Notes: generated by a model not told the origin, from the sequence alone. A stretch of DNA of 64,000 nt from Rhodoluna sp. (GCA_024641985.1 JAHEBZ010000002.1:124001-188000); one strand, 5' to 3'. Shown: positions 35,184-45,488, counted from the stretch's first letter. Numbers and translations: made by a program.

Positions 35184-37312
35184 GCGTTACGCGAGCCTCG
35201 CTTTGCGTAGACATCCTTCATGATTTTGTCTTGCACGTCAATTAGCGGTCGGCCGCTTTCGTCATATTGGTGGCGAACCCATTTGCCATCTGGGCCAAGG
35301 TGCCAAGATGCCGCACTGTCGGCCATGGCCATCTCAAAAAGACCAAAAAGTTCACGGATGTGATCTGGTTGCGAAATGCGCACCAGAGCCTCAACCCGGC
35401 GGTCAAGATTGCGATGCATCATGTCGGCAGACCCAATGAATATTGCTGGATCGCCGCCGCCGCTGAACCCAAAGATTCTTGAGTGCTCTAGGTATCGGCC
35501 AAGAATCGAACGAACGCGAATGTTTTCACTCAGCCCCGGCACGCCCGGTTTAAGTGCACACATTCCTCGAACCAAAATCTCAACTTCAACGCCAGCGCAC
35601 GAGGCTTTATAAAGGGCATCGATAATTTGCTCATCAACCAGCGAGTTCACCTTGACCAGAATCTTTGCAGGTTTTCCGGCTGCCTTGTTTGCGATCTCTC
35701 GATCCATTCGCTCAACTAGGCCATCTCGAACACCATTGGGCGAAACCAAAAGCGACTTAAATTCTGCTTGGGGGGCATAGCCCGAGAGCTGGTTGAAGAG
35801 CTTGGTCAAATCTTCGCCAACCGATTCGCGAGCGGTAAGCAGCCCATAGTCTTCATAAAAACGAGCGGTCTTTGGGTTGTAGTTTCCGGTTCCGATGTGG
35901 CAATAACGCTTGAGTTGATTGCCTTCTTGGCGAATCACAAGCGCAAGCTTGCAGTGGGTCTTTAGGCCTACGATTCCATAAACAACGTGCACACCGGCTT
36001 GCTCTAGTTTGCGTGCCCAGGCGATGTTGTTTTGCTCGTCGAAGCGTGCCTTAATTTCGACCAAAGCCAAAACCTGTTTGCCCGCCTCGGCGGCAGCAAT
36101 AAGTGCATCAACTATCGGCGAATCACCAGATGTGCGATACAGGGTTTGTTTGATTGCCAAAACCTTTGGGTCGGCTGCGGCTTGCTCAACAAAAGCCTGA
36201 ACCGAGGTCGAGAAAGACTCGTAAGGGTGGTGCAACAGAATGTCGCGTTGGCGAAGCGCCGAAAAGATGCTGACATCTTTGTCTTCAACCGGTTTCAAGA
36301 AACGGTTGGTGATGACCTGGTGGGGTGGGTAGTGCAGATCGGGGCGCTTAAGCGAAGCGATTTCGAACAGCCCGGTTAGATCTAGTGGCGAAGGCAGGTG
36401 GTAGACATCTTCGTCTGAAATATCGAGTTCGCGAATGAGAAGTTCAAGAACTTCAGGATTAATGTCGTTAGCCACCTCGAGGCGCACCGGAGGGCCAAAA
36501 CGCCGACGCAGAAGTTCTTTTTCGAGCGCCAAAAGCAGGTTTTCGCCTTCGTCTTCGTCAACTTCAAGGTCTTCGTTTCGGGTGACTCTAAAGGTGTGGT
36601 GCTGAAGCACCTGCATGCCCGGAAACAATAGCCCCAAAAATTCGCCGATGATGTCTTCGAGCGGAACAAAGCGGGCGTCGGCAACGCCGGTGTTGCCAGG
36701 AAGCCTTACAAAACGAGGCAGCAGCGGTGGCACCTTTACGCGGGCAAAGTGCTCTTTGCCGGTTTCGTTGTTGCGAACCACCACGGCAAGGTTTAGCGAC
36801 AAACCAGAGATGTATGGAAATGGGTGAGCCGGGTCAACGGCAAGCGGAGTTAGAACCGGAAAAATCTGGTTCTGAAAATAATCGTGGAGCGCCGTCTTTT
36901 CGGGATCTTCGAGAGCCGACCACCGAACGATGCGAATGCCGGCATCTTTCATGCGTGGCTTTATGTCTTCGATAAACAATTGAGCGTGGCGCTCTTGTAG
37001 GCGGTGCCCCTCGCGGCTGATTTCGCTGAGCACCTCTTGAGGAGACAAGCCCGAACTCGAAGTTACGGCAAGGCCGGTGGCGATGCGGCGCTTGAGGCCG
37101 GCAACGCGCACCATGAAAAACTCATCGAGGTTGGAGGCGAAAATTGCCAAAAAGTTGACACGCTCTAGAAGGTAGAGGTTCGGGTCTTCGGCTAGCTCGA
37201 GCACGCGTTGGTTGAACGCGAGCCAACTCATCTCGCGGTCTAGATAGCGGTCAGCCGAAAACTCGGTGCCAAAATCGGGCAGTGAGATGGCCATTGTTTC
37301 TTCAGAAGACAT
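35180..37312 (-). CDS. ppk1: Polyphosphate kinase 1
   Basis: A 710-residue enzyme that makes polyphosphate from ATP and can run in reverse. Domains run N ([21 protein letters not shown], quoted in part: [12 protein letters not shown]), head, and two phospholipase-D-like catalytic domains. The phosphohistidine region is [10 protein letters not shown], and [14 protein letters not shown] and [10 protein letters not shown] are further landmarks. The length is typical. It is followed by the MutT1-like gene with overlap and preceded by the glnR-like regulator gene 42 nt upstream. Confidence 0.94.
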   Translation of the reverse strand: MSSEETMAISLPDFGTEFSADRYLDREMSWLAFNQRVLELAEDPNLYLLERVNFLAIFASNLDEFFMVRVAGLKRRIATGLAVTSSSGLSPQEVLSEISREGHRLQERHAQLFIEDIKPRMKDAGIRIVRWSALEDPEKTALHDYFQNQIFPVLTPLAVDPAHPFPYISGLSLNLAVVVRNNETGKEHFARVKVPPLLPRFVRLPGNTGVADARFVPLEDIIGEFLGLLFPGMQVLQHHTFRVTRNEDLEVDEDEGENLLLALEKELLRRRFGPPVRLEVANDINPEVLELLIRELDISDEDVYHLPSPLDLTGLFEIASLKRPDLHYPPHQVITNRFLKPVEDKDVSIFSALRQRDILLHHPYESFSTSVQAFVEQAAADPKVLAIKQTLYRTSGDSPIVDALIAAAEAGKQVLALVEIKARFDEQNNIAWARKLEQAGVHVVYGIVGLKTHCKLALVIRQEGNQLKRYCHIGTGNYNPKTARFYEDYGLLTARESVGEDLTKLFNQLSGYAPQAEFKSLLVSPNGVRDGLVERMDREIANKAAGKPAKILVKVNSLVDEQIIDALYKASCAGVEVEILVRGMCALKPGVPGLSENIRVRSILGRYLEHSRIFGFSGGGDPAIFIGSADMMHRNLDRRVEALVRISQPDHIRELFGLFEMAMADSAASWHLGPDGKWVRHQYDESGRPLIDVQDKIMKDVYAKRGSRNA

Positions 37313-37354
37313 AATGCCATCTTGCCACGCCAGGGTTGCCGGCGGGTAAACGCT

Positions 37355-38047
37355 TTATATAGAGTCAGCCATTTCGTGCTGATCATCGAGGTTGAATCGG
37401 TAACCAACGTTGCGAACTGTGCCAATTAGTGACTCGAGGTCGCCAAGCTTTGCTCTAAGTCTTCTGATGTGAACATCTACTGTTCGAGTACCACCAAAGT
37501 AGTCATAGCCCCAAACCTCGCTGAGCAGTTGTTCGCGGGTAAACACTCGGCCGGGGTGTTGCGCCAAAAAGCGAAGCAGCTCAAATTCTTTGTAGGTCAG
37601 GTCGAGTGGTTTGCCGTGCACCTTGGCCGAGTAGCTGTTTTCGTCGATCACAACGCCCGATGCGTGAATGCGATCATCTTTTTCGACTGCCGTCGCACGG
37701 CTGATTGCCAAGCGAATGCGAGCATCAATTTCGCCAGGCCCAGCGCCTTCAAGAATGATGTCGGTGGCGCCCCACTCGCTTGATATAGCCGCTAACCCAC
37801 CTTCAGAAACCACCAAGATAATTGGGGCCGATGTTCCGGTGGTGACGAGAATTTTTGCCAACGATTTGGCGCCGGCAAGATCGCGGCGGGCGTCAAGAAA
37901 AATTAGGTCATGGCCGGGGGCGTTAACCAGGCTGGCTGGCTCGGCGGCGATTTTGCGAACTCGGTGGCTTAGAAACCCGAGCGCAGGAAGAACTTCGGTG
38001 CCGGCAAAGGCCGTTAAAACCAGAAGTTGAGCCATTTCTCTCTCCAA
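37355..38047 (-). CDS. glnR: GlnR-type response regulator
   Basis: A 230-residue OmpR-type protein. Residues 1-115 form an atypical receiver in which [16 protein letters not shown] carries the conserved aspartate but the usual acidic pair is missing; [13 protein letters not shown] follows as in GlnR proteins. Residues about 135-222 form a winged helix ([28 protein letters not shown]). In actinobacteria GlnR controls nitrogen metabolism and often works without a partner kinase, and none is adjacent. The name rests on the receiver pattern; a Pho-type regulator is a less likely alternative. Confidence 0.75.
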   Translation of the reverse strand: MEREMAQLLVLTAFAGTEVLPALGFLSHRVRKIAAEPASLVNAPGHDLIFLDARRDLAGAKSLAKILVTTGTSAPIILVVSEGGLAAISSEWGATDIILEGAGPGEIDARIRLAISRATAVEKDDRIHASGVVIDENSYSAKVHGKPLDLTYKEFELLRFLAQHPGRVFTREQLLSEVWGYDYFGGTRTVDVHIRRLRAKLGDLESLIGTVRNVGYRFNLDDQHEMADSI

Positions 38048-38103
38048 ATCGCTTGCAACAAGTCTAAACCCATGCGTGGCGCCAGTTAAGGCATGATTAA
38101 AGG

Positions 38104-38364
38104 GTGAAAAATCATTGGACAGAGATCGTGTTGATCTGGGCGGCTGTTGCGATAGTTACGGTTGCGCTGGTTCTAAACGCCAGCAGCAATCAGCACGTTG
38201 AGGTTGCCTTCGGCTCCATTCTGGCTGGGGCGGTTGCACTGGTTTCGATGATTCAACTCTTTAGGGCCCAGCCCCAAGGCTTTGTGCGTCGATTGGTTTA
38301 TGTAGGCGGCGGCAGCTATCTGATTTTGGCGGTCGCTACCGCCTACCTTTTCTTGAGAGGTTAG
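38104..38364 (+). CDS. Small three-helix membrane protein
   Basis: An 86-residue protein starting with GTG. Three hydrophobic segments (about 8-25, 33-52 and 65-84) leave little outside the membrane apart from a short basic loop ([10 protein letters not shown]). No motif identifies a function. It is the first of a plus-strand run including a 36-residue membrane peptide, a nitrobindin-like protein and ygfZ. Confidence 0.65.
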   Translation: MKNHWTEIVLIWAAVAIVTVALVLNASSNQHVEVAFGSILAGAVALVSMIQLFRAQPQGFVRRLVYVGGGSYLILAVATAYLFLRG

Positions 38365-38373
38365 AATTTAAAT

Positions 38374-38484
38374 ATGTTGCTAGCGCTAGAAATCTTCTTC
38401 ACCGGGCTCCTCGTCTTGGCTTCGTTGGCTATTGCCGGCGTTTCGGCTCTCGTGCTTTACAAGCTGTTCAAGGGTCAGAAATAG
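38374..38484 (+). CDS. 36-residue membrane peptide (too short for the ORF track)
   Basis: ATG at 38374 to TAG at 38482-38484 encodes MLLALEIFFTGLL... ending in YKLFKGQK, one membrane helix with a basic tail. It sits 9 nt after one membrane protein gene and directly touches the next start (TAG followed by TTG), so it fits neatly into the operon and leaves no gap. The composition and packing support a real gene; the function is unknown. It could be a small subunit or regulator of a membrane complex. Confidence 0.6.
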   Translation: MLLALEIFFTGLLVLASLAIAGVSALVLYKLFKGQK

Positions 38485-39090
38485 TTGTTCGTTCTTCCAG
38501 AGGGTTTGCCACTGGAGCTAACTCCGTTTGCCTTTTTAGTTGGTAAGTGGGAGGGCACGGGCGTAATTAGCTATCGTGTCAACCCCGAAGACGAAGCCCC
38601 GCTCGAACGCGAATTTAAGCAGCGCATCGAGTTTGACCACGATGGCTCAAACGCACTCACCTATGTATCAAGTGCCGAACTAACTGGCGAGAACGCATCA
38701 ACGCTGCCAAGCGAAATTGGCTACTGGCGTTTAGCTCGCCCTGCGCAAGAATCTGATCACGGCCCAGGCTTCATTATTGGAACCGGCGAAGCCCATTTGA
38801 AAACTCACGAAGACCTAGAAACTCTGCGCAATGCCGAGGGGGGCTTTGACATAAGTGTTTCAACGCTGCACCCGGGTGGTGTTGCCGAGCTCTACAAGGG
38901 CAAGATCAAAGGTGCCCGAATCGACCTTGCATCGGCCCACGGAATCGCCTTCGAAGGGGCTAAAACCTACCGCCATTCAACTCGCCTCTATGGCCTGGTT
39001 GAGGGTGCGCTGCTTTGGGTTTGGGAGATCGCTTTGCCGGGCGGCGAATTAATACCTCATGCTTCAGCCCGCCTCGAACGAGTGGAGTAG
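38485..39090 (+). CDS. Nitrobindin-like heme-binding beta-barrel protein (FABP family)
   Basis: A 201-residue protein with the nitrobindin/THAP4 domain: FLVGKWEGTG near residue 18, then alternating beta strands, ending in ALPGGELIPHASARL. Actinobacterial nitrobindins bind ferric heme and act on reactive nitrogen species. The gene starts with TTG directly after a stop codon and ends 3 nt before ygfZ. Conservation of the heme histidine was not verified by alignment. Confidence 0.78.
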   Translation: MFVLPEGLPLELTPFAFLVGKWEGTGVISYRVNPEDEAPLEREFKQRIEFDHDGSNALTYVSSAELTGENASTLPSEIGYWRLARPAQESDHGPGFIIGTGEAHLKTHEDLETLRNAEGGFDISVSTLHPGGVAELYKGKIKGARIDLASAHGIAFEGAKTYRHSTRLYGLVEGALLWVWEIALPGGELIPHASARLERVE

Positions 39091-39093
39091 GTT

Positions 39094-40131
39094 TTGATCG
39101 CCGCAAGCCAGCACTTCGGCAACCCGCTGGTTGAGCAACGAAAACTTGTTGAAGGCACTGCCTTGGTTTATCTCGGCGCCTGCGGAATCATTGAAGTTTC
39201 TGGCCAGGATCGGCTCGATTGGCTGCACTCGCTGCTTAGCCAAAACATCAAAAACTTGAAACCGGGGCAAAGTTGCGAAGCCTTGCTGCTCGACCCTCAA
39301 GGGCACATTGAGCAGGCAATTCATTTGGTTGATGACGGCGTTTCAATTTGGCTAATAGTCGAGTTTGAAAAACGCGAGTCATTGTTGGCTTGGTTAAACA
39401 AGATGGTTTTCAGAATGCGTGTCGAAGTTATCGATCGCTCAGCACAATTTGCCGTGGTTGCCTCGCTTGGTTGCCCGGTGCCCAAGGTTGTCGAATCAAA
39501 TGCGGTGCCGCTGGTTTGGGCAGACCCTTGGCCGGGAGTGGTTTCTGGCGGAGCGCGTTATTCGATGGCTCGACCAGCAAAGTGGCCGCTAACAGAATCT
39601 TTGGTAGCCGCGCAGGATCTCGAGTTCGTATTAAATTCGGCTGAAAAGGCCGGGCTGATGGCGCTTGAGGCTCTGCGCATTGAAGCTCACCGACCACGCA
39701 TTTCGAACGAGGTAGATGAGCGCTCGCTGCCACACGAGCTCGATTGGTTGTCAACGGCGGTTCACCTCTCTAAAGGCTGTTATCGCGGTCAAGAAACCGT
39801 TGCCAAGGTGCACAACCTGGGCCATCCGCCGCGCAGATTAACATTTCTTCACCTCGATGGGTCGGGGCATTTTTTGCCTGAGGTCGGAGATGAGGTTTTT
39901 GTTGCGGGCACTGATGTGGTGCGCGGCAAAATTACCACCGCAGGACAGCACTATGAGATGGGCCCAATCGCGCTTGCGCTGCTAAGCCGTTCAACCCCCG
40001 AAGACGCCGAACTTTTGATTCGCGGGCATAGCGGCGAAATAGCTGCCACTCAAGAAGTGATTGTGCCCCAAAGCGCCGGCAAGGCAGCCGACTTGCCAAA
40101 ACGAAATCTGTTGATGGGCGGGCGCCACTAA
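39094..40131 (+). CDS. ygfZ: YgfZ-type folate-binding protein (GcvT fold)
   Basis: A 345-residue protein with the GcvT/YgfZ fold. The YgfZ signature KGCYRGQE with its cysteine is clear near residue 227. YgfZ uses tetrahydrofolate to help keep or repair iron-sulfur clusters in certain enzymes. The start is TTG with an AGTGGAGT-like site upstream; no better start is seen. The stop overlaps the next start (TAATG). Placement after a nitrobindin-like gene hints at a nitrosative or oxidative stress role. Confidence 0.85.
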   Translation: MIAASQHFGNPLVEQRKLVEGTALVYLGACGIIEVSGQDRLDWLHSLLSQNIKNLKPGQSCEALLLDPQGHIEQAIHLVDDGVSIWLIVEFEKRESLLAWLNKMVFRMRVEVIDRSAQFAVVASLGCPVPKVVESNAVPLVWADPWPGVVSGGARYSMARPAKWPLTESLVAAQDLEFVLNSAEKAGLMALEALRIEAHRPRISNEVDERSLPHELDWLSTAVHLSKGCYRGQETVAKVHNLGHPPRRLTFLHLDGSGHFLPEVGDEVFVAGTDVVRGKITTAGQHYEMGPIALALLSRSTPEDAELLIRGHSGEIAATQEVIVPQSAGKAADLPKRNLLMGGRH

Positions 40132-41213
40132 TGAGGTTGCGCACCCCAAACGTGCACTGGACATTGCGTGGGTCGACCCAGCGAGTGGTTGAGTCGATTC
40201 CGCCAATCGTTCAGATTGTGCTCGGTGCCACCGCCGCATTTTCGTTTGCATATTTCGTGTTAAGTCACGCAAACCCAATTTTTTCGGTCACGGTCACAAT
40301 TGCATCGCTCGGCTTCACCCGCGATGCTCGCCCTCGCAGAATTGTTGAGACGGCGTTTGGCATGGTGGTTGGCATCGCACTTAGCGAAATGTTGCTAGCC
40401 GCACTTGGCCAAGGTGTTGCGCAAATGGCGCTGGTGTTGCTGATCGCTTTGCTGGCCGCACGCTTCATCACCGGTTCGGCAGCTTTTGCTCTAACCGTGG
40501 CAATTCAAGCCATGTTGGTTTACATCATGCCGGCGCCCGAAGGCGGAGTGTTTATTCGAAGCATCGACGGGCTAATCGGTGGTGCAACCGCATTGATTTT
40601 CACCGCGCTAATTCCCCGAGACCCGCGTGGTTTGGCCATCAAAGATGCCAATAAGCTTTTTGCAATATTTCTAGACTCGCTCAACGCGCTCAAAATTGCG
40701 GTTAGAAATGTAGATGTAAAGGTTGTCGATGAAGCGCTGATTCGGGTGCGCAAATCGCAGCCGCTGGTAGATAACTGGCGGTTATCACTAGAGAGCGCAA
40801 TTGCGATTGCGCGAATTTCGCCGTTTCTGCGCAAGCATCGCCACGAGTTGTTGGGTCAAGTGCGGGTGATGCGCGGAATGGACCTTGCCACGAGGAACCT
40901 TCGCGTTGTGGTTCGCCGAGTTGATTTTTTAGTTGACGACGGTGTGCCCAGGCCCTACCTTGCCGACCTTTTTGAGCAGATATCCGATGGCGTTGCGCTC
41001 TTGGCTAAGGGGCTCGAAGAACCCGGTGCGCTTGACCAAGCCGAAGTTTCGTTGAAAGCTGTGATGCATCAACTCGACCCAAAACGGTTTGGCATCGCCG
41101 ATCAAATTCGCGAGGCAAGCGTGTTGCTTTTGCTTCGCCCGCTATTGGTTGACCTGCTTTGTGCCTCGGGCATGACCGAAGATGAAGCACGGGCAGAATT
41201 GCCAACCATTTAA
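40131..41213 (+). CDS. FUSC-family membrane protein (aromatic acid exporter-like)
   Basis: A 360-residue protein. Residues about 25-170 contain several hydrophobic helices with a pattern typical of the FUSC/ArAE family (VTIASLGFTRDARPRRIVETAFGMVVG in part), and residues 175-360 form a helical cytoplasmic domain. Relatives export aromatic acids such as p-hydroxybenzoate, or act in toxin tolerance. It overlaps the ygfZ stop and its last 4 nt overlap the convergent methyltransferase gene. Function is by family only. Confidence 0.75.
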   Translation: MRLRTPNVHWTLRGSTQRVVESIPPIVQIVLGATAAFSFAYFVLSHANPIFSVTVTIASLGFTRDARPRRIVETAFGMVVGIALSEMLLAALGQGVAQMALVLLIALLAARFITGSAAFALTVAIQAMLVYIMPAPEGGVFIRSIDGLIGGATALIFTALIPRDPRGLAIKDANKLFAIFLDSLNALKIAVRNVDVKVVDEALIRVRKSQPLVDNWRLSLESAIAIARISPFLRKHRHELLGQVRVMRGMDLATRNLRVVVRRVDFLVDDGVPRPYLADLFEQISDGVALLAKGLEEPGALDQAEVSLKAVMHQLDPKRFGIADQIREASVLLLLRPLLVDLLCASGMTEDEARAELPTI

Positions 41214-42001
41214 CTTGGTTTTACTGCCTGCCAATCGATGGTTAGCTCGCCAAGACGCCAGCGTTTTTTATCGCCAACCAACGGCCACCCGGCTGCCAGC
41301 AAATCTTTGCAGCAAGCAACCCAACGTTGGGCCGCCCCAAAGGCGCTAAGCCCGGCATTATTTCGCCAGGCGGCATCGAGTGCGTTTAGAAATTCATGGA
41401 TGCGTTGACCGGGGGTGTTGTGGTGAATTAGTGCTTTGGGCAAACGTTCGGCCACCTTGCTTGGAAGGTCGAGTTGGTTCAGGCGCAGTGAAATGGTCAA
41501 AGTTTTTGGGCCAGATTTATCGAGTGTTATCCATGAGGCAAGTCGCCCAATTTCATCGCACGTGCCCTCGATGAGCAAACCCTCGGGGCTAAGTTTTTCG
41601 AGCATTCGATCCCACGCTGCCGCAACCTCGGTTTCGCTATATTGCCGCAGCACGTTGAAAGCTCGAATGATGGTTGCCTCTTTGCCAAGTTGGCTAGGCA
41701 ATGGAACCTCAAAACCGCCATGAGTGAAGTGCAGGTTTTCGGTTGCCACCGCGAGGCCACGCTCAACGCGCTCGCGGTCAATCTCTATGCCAACCACATG
41801 AGTTGCGGGGTTTATTTTGCTCAGTCGCCCCAAAAGTTCGATAGCCGTGATTGGGCTAGCGCCAAAACCAAGGTCAACCACCACGGGCTTATCGCAAGAG
41901 CGCATCAGTGGTTGGCTGGCAATAAACCGATCAACGCGACGCAACCGGTTTGGGTTGGTCGTTCCTCGCGTGATTGTGCCCACCGGCTTCATAGTTGCCA
42001 C
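41210..42001 (-). CDS. SAM-dependent methyltransferase, class I
   Basis: A 263-residue protein. The SAM-binding motif I is VVDLGFGASPITAIEL near residue 40, followed by motif II with acidic GIEID. The N-terminus GTTNPNRLRRVDRF is characteristic of an actinobacterial group of uncharacterised methyltransferases. Substrate unknown. It overlaps the convergent FUSC gene by 4 nt and is divergent from gpmA. Confidence 0.78.
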   Translation of the reverse strand: MATMKPVGTITRGTTNPNRLRRVDRFIASQPLMRSCDKPVVVDLGFGASPITAIELLGRLSKINPATHVVGIEIDRERVERGLAVATENLHFTHGGFEVPLPSQLGKEATIIRAFNVLRQYSETEVAAAWDRMLEKLSPEGLLIEGTCDEIGRLASWITLDKSGPKTLTISLRLNQLDLPSKVAERLPKALIHHNTPGQRIHEFLNALDAAWRNNAGLSAFGAAQRWVACCKDLLAAGWPLVGDKKRWRLGELTIDWQAVKPS

Positions 42002-42023
42002 GCATTCAAAGATAGCCGACCGC

Positions 42024-42036
42024 TAAACTTGAAGTT
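42024..42036 (+). promoter_or_regulatory. Probable -10 element of a leaderless gpmA transcript
   Basis: TAAACT at 42024-42029 lies 7 nt before the gpmA ATG with no Shine-Dalgarno sequence between. No strong -35 is visible. Confidence 0.45.
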
Positions 42037-42792
42037 ATGACTGCTAAGTACACTCTCATTCTTTTGCGCCACGGCAACTCGGTTTGGAACCAAGAAAACC
42101 TCTTCACGGGTTGGGTTGATGTTGATCTAAGCGACCAGGGTCGAGCCGAGGCGAAGCGGGCCGGCGAACTTTTGGCCGAGTCTGGCCTCAAGCCCGACTT
42201 GCTGTTCACATCGCGCCTTAAGCGTGCAATCAACACTGCGCACATCGCTTTAAACGCGGCTGAGCGCAGCTGGATCGACGTTCAGCGCGACTGGCGCCTA
42301 AACGAACGCCACTATGGCGCATTGCAAGGCAAAGACAAGGCGCAGACCCTGGCCGAATACGGCCCAGAAATGTTCCAGACCTGGCGTCGCAGCTTTGATG
42401 TTCCGCCACCGCCGATCGACGATGCCGACCAGTTCTCGCAGGCGCACGATGAACGCTACGCAGAGCTCGGCGAAAACATTCCTAAGACCGAGTGCCTCAA
42501 AGATGTTCTCGATCGCATGTTGCCATTCTGGTTGTCTGATATTCAGCCGGCGCTAAAAGCCAACAAGACCGTTTTGGTTACCGCGCATGGCAACTCACTT
42601 CGCGCATTGGTTAAGCACCTCGACGCAATCTCAGATGACGACATCGCTGAGCTCAACATTCCAACCGGTATTCCTTTGGTTTATCACCTGGATGAAAGTT
42701 TCAAGCCAGTGGTTGCCGGGGGAGAATATCTCGACCCAGAGGCTGCTGCTGCCGGAGCCGCTGCGGTTGCCGCTCAGGGCGCCAAGAAGTAA
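42037..42792 (+). CDS. gpmA: 2,3-bisphosphoglycerate-dependent phosphoglycerate mutase
   Basis: A 251-residue glycolytic enzyme that interconverts 3- and 2-phosphoglycerate. The phosphohistidine is in [30 protein letters not shown] and [14 protein letters not shown] complete the active site. The C-terminus ends in an Ala-rich run and GAKK. It has its own apparent promoter and a strong terminator. Confidence 0.95.
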   Translation: MTAKYTLILLRHGNSVWNQENLFTGWVDVDLSDQGRAEAKRAGELLAESGLKPDLLFTSRLKRAINTAHIALNAAERSWIDVQRDWRLNERHYGALQGKDKAQTLAEYGPEMFQTWRRSFDVPPPPIDDADQFSQAHDERYAELGENIPKTECLKDVLDRMLPFWLSDIQPALKANKTVLVTAHGNSLRALVKHLDAISDDDIAELNIPTGIPLVYHLDESFKPVVAGGEYLDPEAAAAGAAAVAAQGAKK

Positions 42793-42802
42793 TTCAAGTT
42801 AC

Positions 42803-42844
42803 AAGTAAACCCCTTCAGCATCGGGCTGGAGGGGTTTACTTTTT
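42803..42844 (+). terminator. Rho-independent terminator after gpmA
   Basis: A 17-bp stem (AAGTAAACCCC extended by TTCAGC, one G-U pair) with a loop near ATCG, followed by TTTTT. It probably also serves the convergent phoU gene. Confidence 0.87.
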
Positions 42845-42857
42845 GACCTGAAGTTTG

Positions 42858-43508
42858 TTATTCGGTCTCGTGCCAAGCACCAGTGGTTAGGTAACTCACC
42901 TTGCTCGAAATGTCTACAACGTGATCTGCGAAACGCTCGTGATAGCGACTAGCCAAAGTAACGTCTACGGTGAACATGGCGTTTTCTTTCCAATCGTCAG
43001 CCAACACAACATCAAATACGTGGCGGTGCAGGGCGTCTACACGTTCATCCTGGGCCTGAATTTCGCGGGCAAAATCGACATCGGTGTTTGCCAACAACTT
43101 GGTCACCTTGCGGGCAAGCTCAATGTCGAGTTGACCCATCTCTTCGAAAGTGCTGGTTAGGGCCGAAGGCACAGCCGAACCCGGAAACCTAAACCTAGCG
43201 ATGGCGGCGATGTGGCCGGCAAGCGCGCCCATGCGCTCTAGCGAGGCCGAAATGCGAAGGGCCGAAACAAGGATGCGAAGGTCGCGAGCCACCGGTGACT
43301 GGCGAGCAAGAATGCGAATAACTAGTTCGTCGAGAGCCAAAGCCTTTTCGCCGGTTTGATCTGCAATGGCTATGGCCTCATCGGCTAGCGCCACATCGGA
43401 TGTGTTGAACGCGGTAGTGGCCTTCTCGATGATGCGAGTCGCATCCTCGGCAATCTCAACCAGGCGAGTTTGCACTTCGTGCAATTGACTCTGAAATACT
43501 TCGCGCAT
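42858..43508 (-). CDS. phoU: Phosphate signalling protein PhoU
   Basis: A 216-residue protein of two PhoU helical repeats. ALRISASLERMGALAGHIA and RYHERFADHVVDI (quoted in part) hold the E/D-x3-D metal-binding patterns. PhoU restrains the phosphate two-component system when phosphate is abundant. The ORF track starts at 43550; the family start MREVF at 43508 follows an AAAGG site and is chosen. It faces senX3-regX3 across 144 nt. No pst transporter genes are in the window. Confidence 0.92.
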   Translation of the reverse strand: MREVFQSQLHEVQTRLVEIAEDATRIIEKATTAFNTSDVALADEAIAIADQTGEKALALDELVIRILARQSPVARDLRILVSALRISASLERMGALAGHIAAIARFRFPGSAVPSALTSTFEEMGQLDIELARKVTKLLANTDVDFAREIQAQDERVDALHRHVFDVVLADDWKENAMFTVDVTLASRYHERFADHVVDISSKVSYLTTGAWHETE

Positions 43509-43652
43509 GGGTATGCCTTTCTTAGCGTTCTGATTGACCCTTTCAGCCAAAGGTAAACAAATGACAAATTAGGGCTGAACGCCCAGAGAATATAGGTGTT
43601 GCAGGGATTCTAAGGATAGAAGGCAACCAAACCATAACCTACTGTTAATAAT

Positions 43653-44798
43653 GTGAACGAGTTTCTGGCCAACACCTTAATTGCCGTGGCCGGCATTTCA
43701 ATTGGCGTGCTCATCGGCATGCTGGTTGGTCGCGCATATCGCCAAGATCTGGCCGAGGAGTTAGAGGCGGCAACAAGCCAAGACACCGTTGCCGACACAC
43801 TCGAAGTGCTTTCGACACCAGCCATTTTGCTCGATGGCGTAAACACAATAACCAGCGCTACCGCGAGCGCTGCGGTTCTTGGCTTCAAGGTCGATACGGT
43901 TTTGGTGCAACCCGAGTTGCTTCAACTAGCCAGAAAGACTCGCAAAAAGGGTGAGGCAAGTTCTGAGCAGCTCGAAATATCGGTTGGTTTATCGAGCGAG
44001 AAGTTATTTGTAAACGTGCGAGCCGGTTTGCTTAACAACGGCAAAGTTTTAATCGCCATCGAAGACTTGACCGAGTCGAAGCGCCTCGATGACACCAGGC
44101 GTGATTTCATCGCGAATATTTCTCACGAACTAAAAACGCCGATCGGTGCAATTAGTTTGCTTTCTGAGGCCTTGATCGACTCTGTAGATGACCCAGAAGT
44201 CACCAAGAAATTCTCAACCGATTTGCATCGCGAAGCGGGGCGATTGGCCAACTTGGTGCAAGACATCATTGCACTTAGCCGTCTGCAGGGCACCGAGGTT
44301 GATCGAAACGGGCAGCTTGTCGACATGGCATCGGTGGTCGAAGAGGCCGTTGATCGAAATCAGGTATTGGCATCACAACGCAAGGTAAAGATCAAGGTCG
44401 ACACAAAGAAAATGATCGATGTTATCGGCGACCGCGAACTTTTGGTTACCGCTGTCAAGAATCTTGTTGAAAACGCAATCCTCTACTCGGATGAGGGCAG
44501 CCAGGTTGGTATTGGCCTGCGCCAGAAACACGGAATAGCTGCGGTAGCGGTTGCCGATAGTGGCATTGGCATTTTGCCAGAGCACCAAGACAGAATTTTC
44601 GAACGTTTTTATCGGGCAGACCCTTCGCGCTCGCGCCAAACGGGTGGCACGGGTTTGGGTCTGGCAATTGTGAAGCACGTTGCGCTAAAGCACAGGGGCG
44701 ATGTGCAGCTGTTTTCGCAACCCGGATTAGGTTCTACTTTTACTTTTAGAGTGCCGATTGCCAAGCAAAAAATTACCACGAGCAAGGATGACGAATGA
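43653..44798 (+). CDS. senX3: Phosphate-type sensor histidine kinase SenX3
   Basis: A 381-residue kinase with one N-terminal membrane helix (about 6-26), a PAS-like domain (about 45-135), the H-box FIANISHELKTPIGA (about residue 152), and HATPase motifs (NLVENAILYS, DSGIGILPEHQ, GGTGLGLAIVKH). In actinobacteria SenX3 with RegX3 and PhoU controls the phosphate-starvation response. The start is GTG. The stop overlaps the regX3 ATG. Confidence 0.9.
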   Translation: MNEFLANTLIAVAGISIGVLIGMLVGRAYRQDLAEELEAATSQDTVADTLEVLSTPAILLDGVNTITSATASAAVLGFKVDTVLVQPELLQLARKTRKKGEASSEQLEISVGLSSEKLFVNVRAGLLNNGKVLIAIEDLTESKRLDDTRRDFIANISHELKTPIGAISLLSEALIDSVDDPEVTKKFSTDLHREAGRLANLVQDIIALSRLQGTEVDRNGQLVDMASVVEEAVDRNQVLASQRKVKIKVDTKKMIDVIGDRELLVTAVKNLVENAILYSDEGSQVGIGLRQKHGIAAVAVADSGIGILPEHQDRIFERFYRADPSRSRQTGGTGLGLAIVKHVALKHRGDVQLFSQPGLGSTFTFRVPIAKQKITTSKDDE

Positions 44799-45481
44799 CA
44801 AAAATTTTAGTCGTTGAAGACGAAAAATCTCTTCGCGAGCCGCTGGTTTATCTTCTTCAAAAAGAGGGATATGAGGTTATCGAGGCGGAGGATGGCACGC
44901 AGGCGCTTGAAAAATTTGCCACTAAGGGTGCCGATCTAATTTTGCTCGACCTCATGTTGCCTGGTGTAAGTGGCAACGAGGTTTGCCGTCAGATTCGACA
45001 AAGCTCGGCCGTGCCGATCATCATGCTCACAGCAAAAGACTCAGAAATCGACAAGGTTGTTGGCCTTGAACTTGGCGCCGATGATTATGTAACCAAACCC
45101 TATTCAACACGCGAACTTTTGGCGCGCATGAAAGCAATTCTTCGACGCCTGTCTGAGTCGAGCCCGGTGGTAGCCGCAGACGGTGTCATTGAGGCTGGGC
45201 CAGTGCGCCTAGACAGTGAACGCCACGTGGTTTCGGTGCACGGCACTAAAGTGGCGATGCCGCTCAAAGAGTTTGAGCTTCTCGAATTGCTGATGGAGAA
45301 CATCAATCGAGTGCTTACCAGGGGTCAGATTATCGATCGAGTGTGGGGCCCAAATTATTTTGGCGACACCAAGACCCTCGACGTGCACGTGAAGCGCATC
45401 CGCTCAAAAATCGAGGATGACCCAGCCAGGCCGGTGCACCTGTTAACCGTGCGTGGGCTCGGTTATAAATTCGAGGCTTAG
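44795..45481 (+). CDS. regX3: Phosphate response regulator RegX3
   Basis: A 228-residue OmpR-type regulator. The receiver has acidic residues near E8-D9, phosphoacceptor D52 (LLDLMLPG), T in MLTAKD and K in VTKPYS. The C-terminal winged helix (about 130-226) includes PLKEFELLELLMEN and LDVHVKRIRSKIE. It overlaps senX3 by 4 nt. I looked for direct GTTCAC-type repeats in the phoU/senX3 gap and saw no convincing ones. Confidence 0.92.
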   Translation: MTKILVVEDEKSLREPLVYLLQKEGYEVIEAEDGTQALEKFATKGADLILLDLMLPGVSGNEVCRQIRQSSAVPIIMLTAKDSEIDKVVGLELGADDYVTKPYSTRELLARMKAILRRLSESSPVVAADGVIEAGPVRLDSERHVVSVHGTKVAMPLKEFELLELLMENINRVLTRGQIIDRVWGPNYFGDTKTLDVHVKRIRSKIEDDPARPVHLLTVRGLGYKFEA

Positions 45482-45488
45482 CTAAAAC

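Noticed and set aside
43509-43652. Pho boxes between phoU and senX3
   Set aside because: No pair of GTTCAC-like direct repeats with 11-bp spacing was seen.
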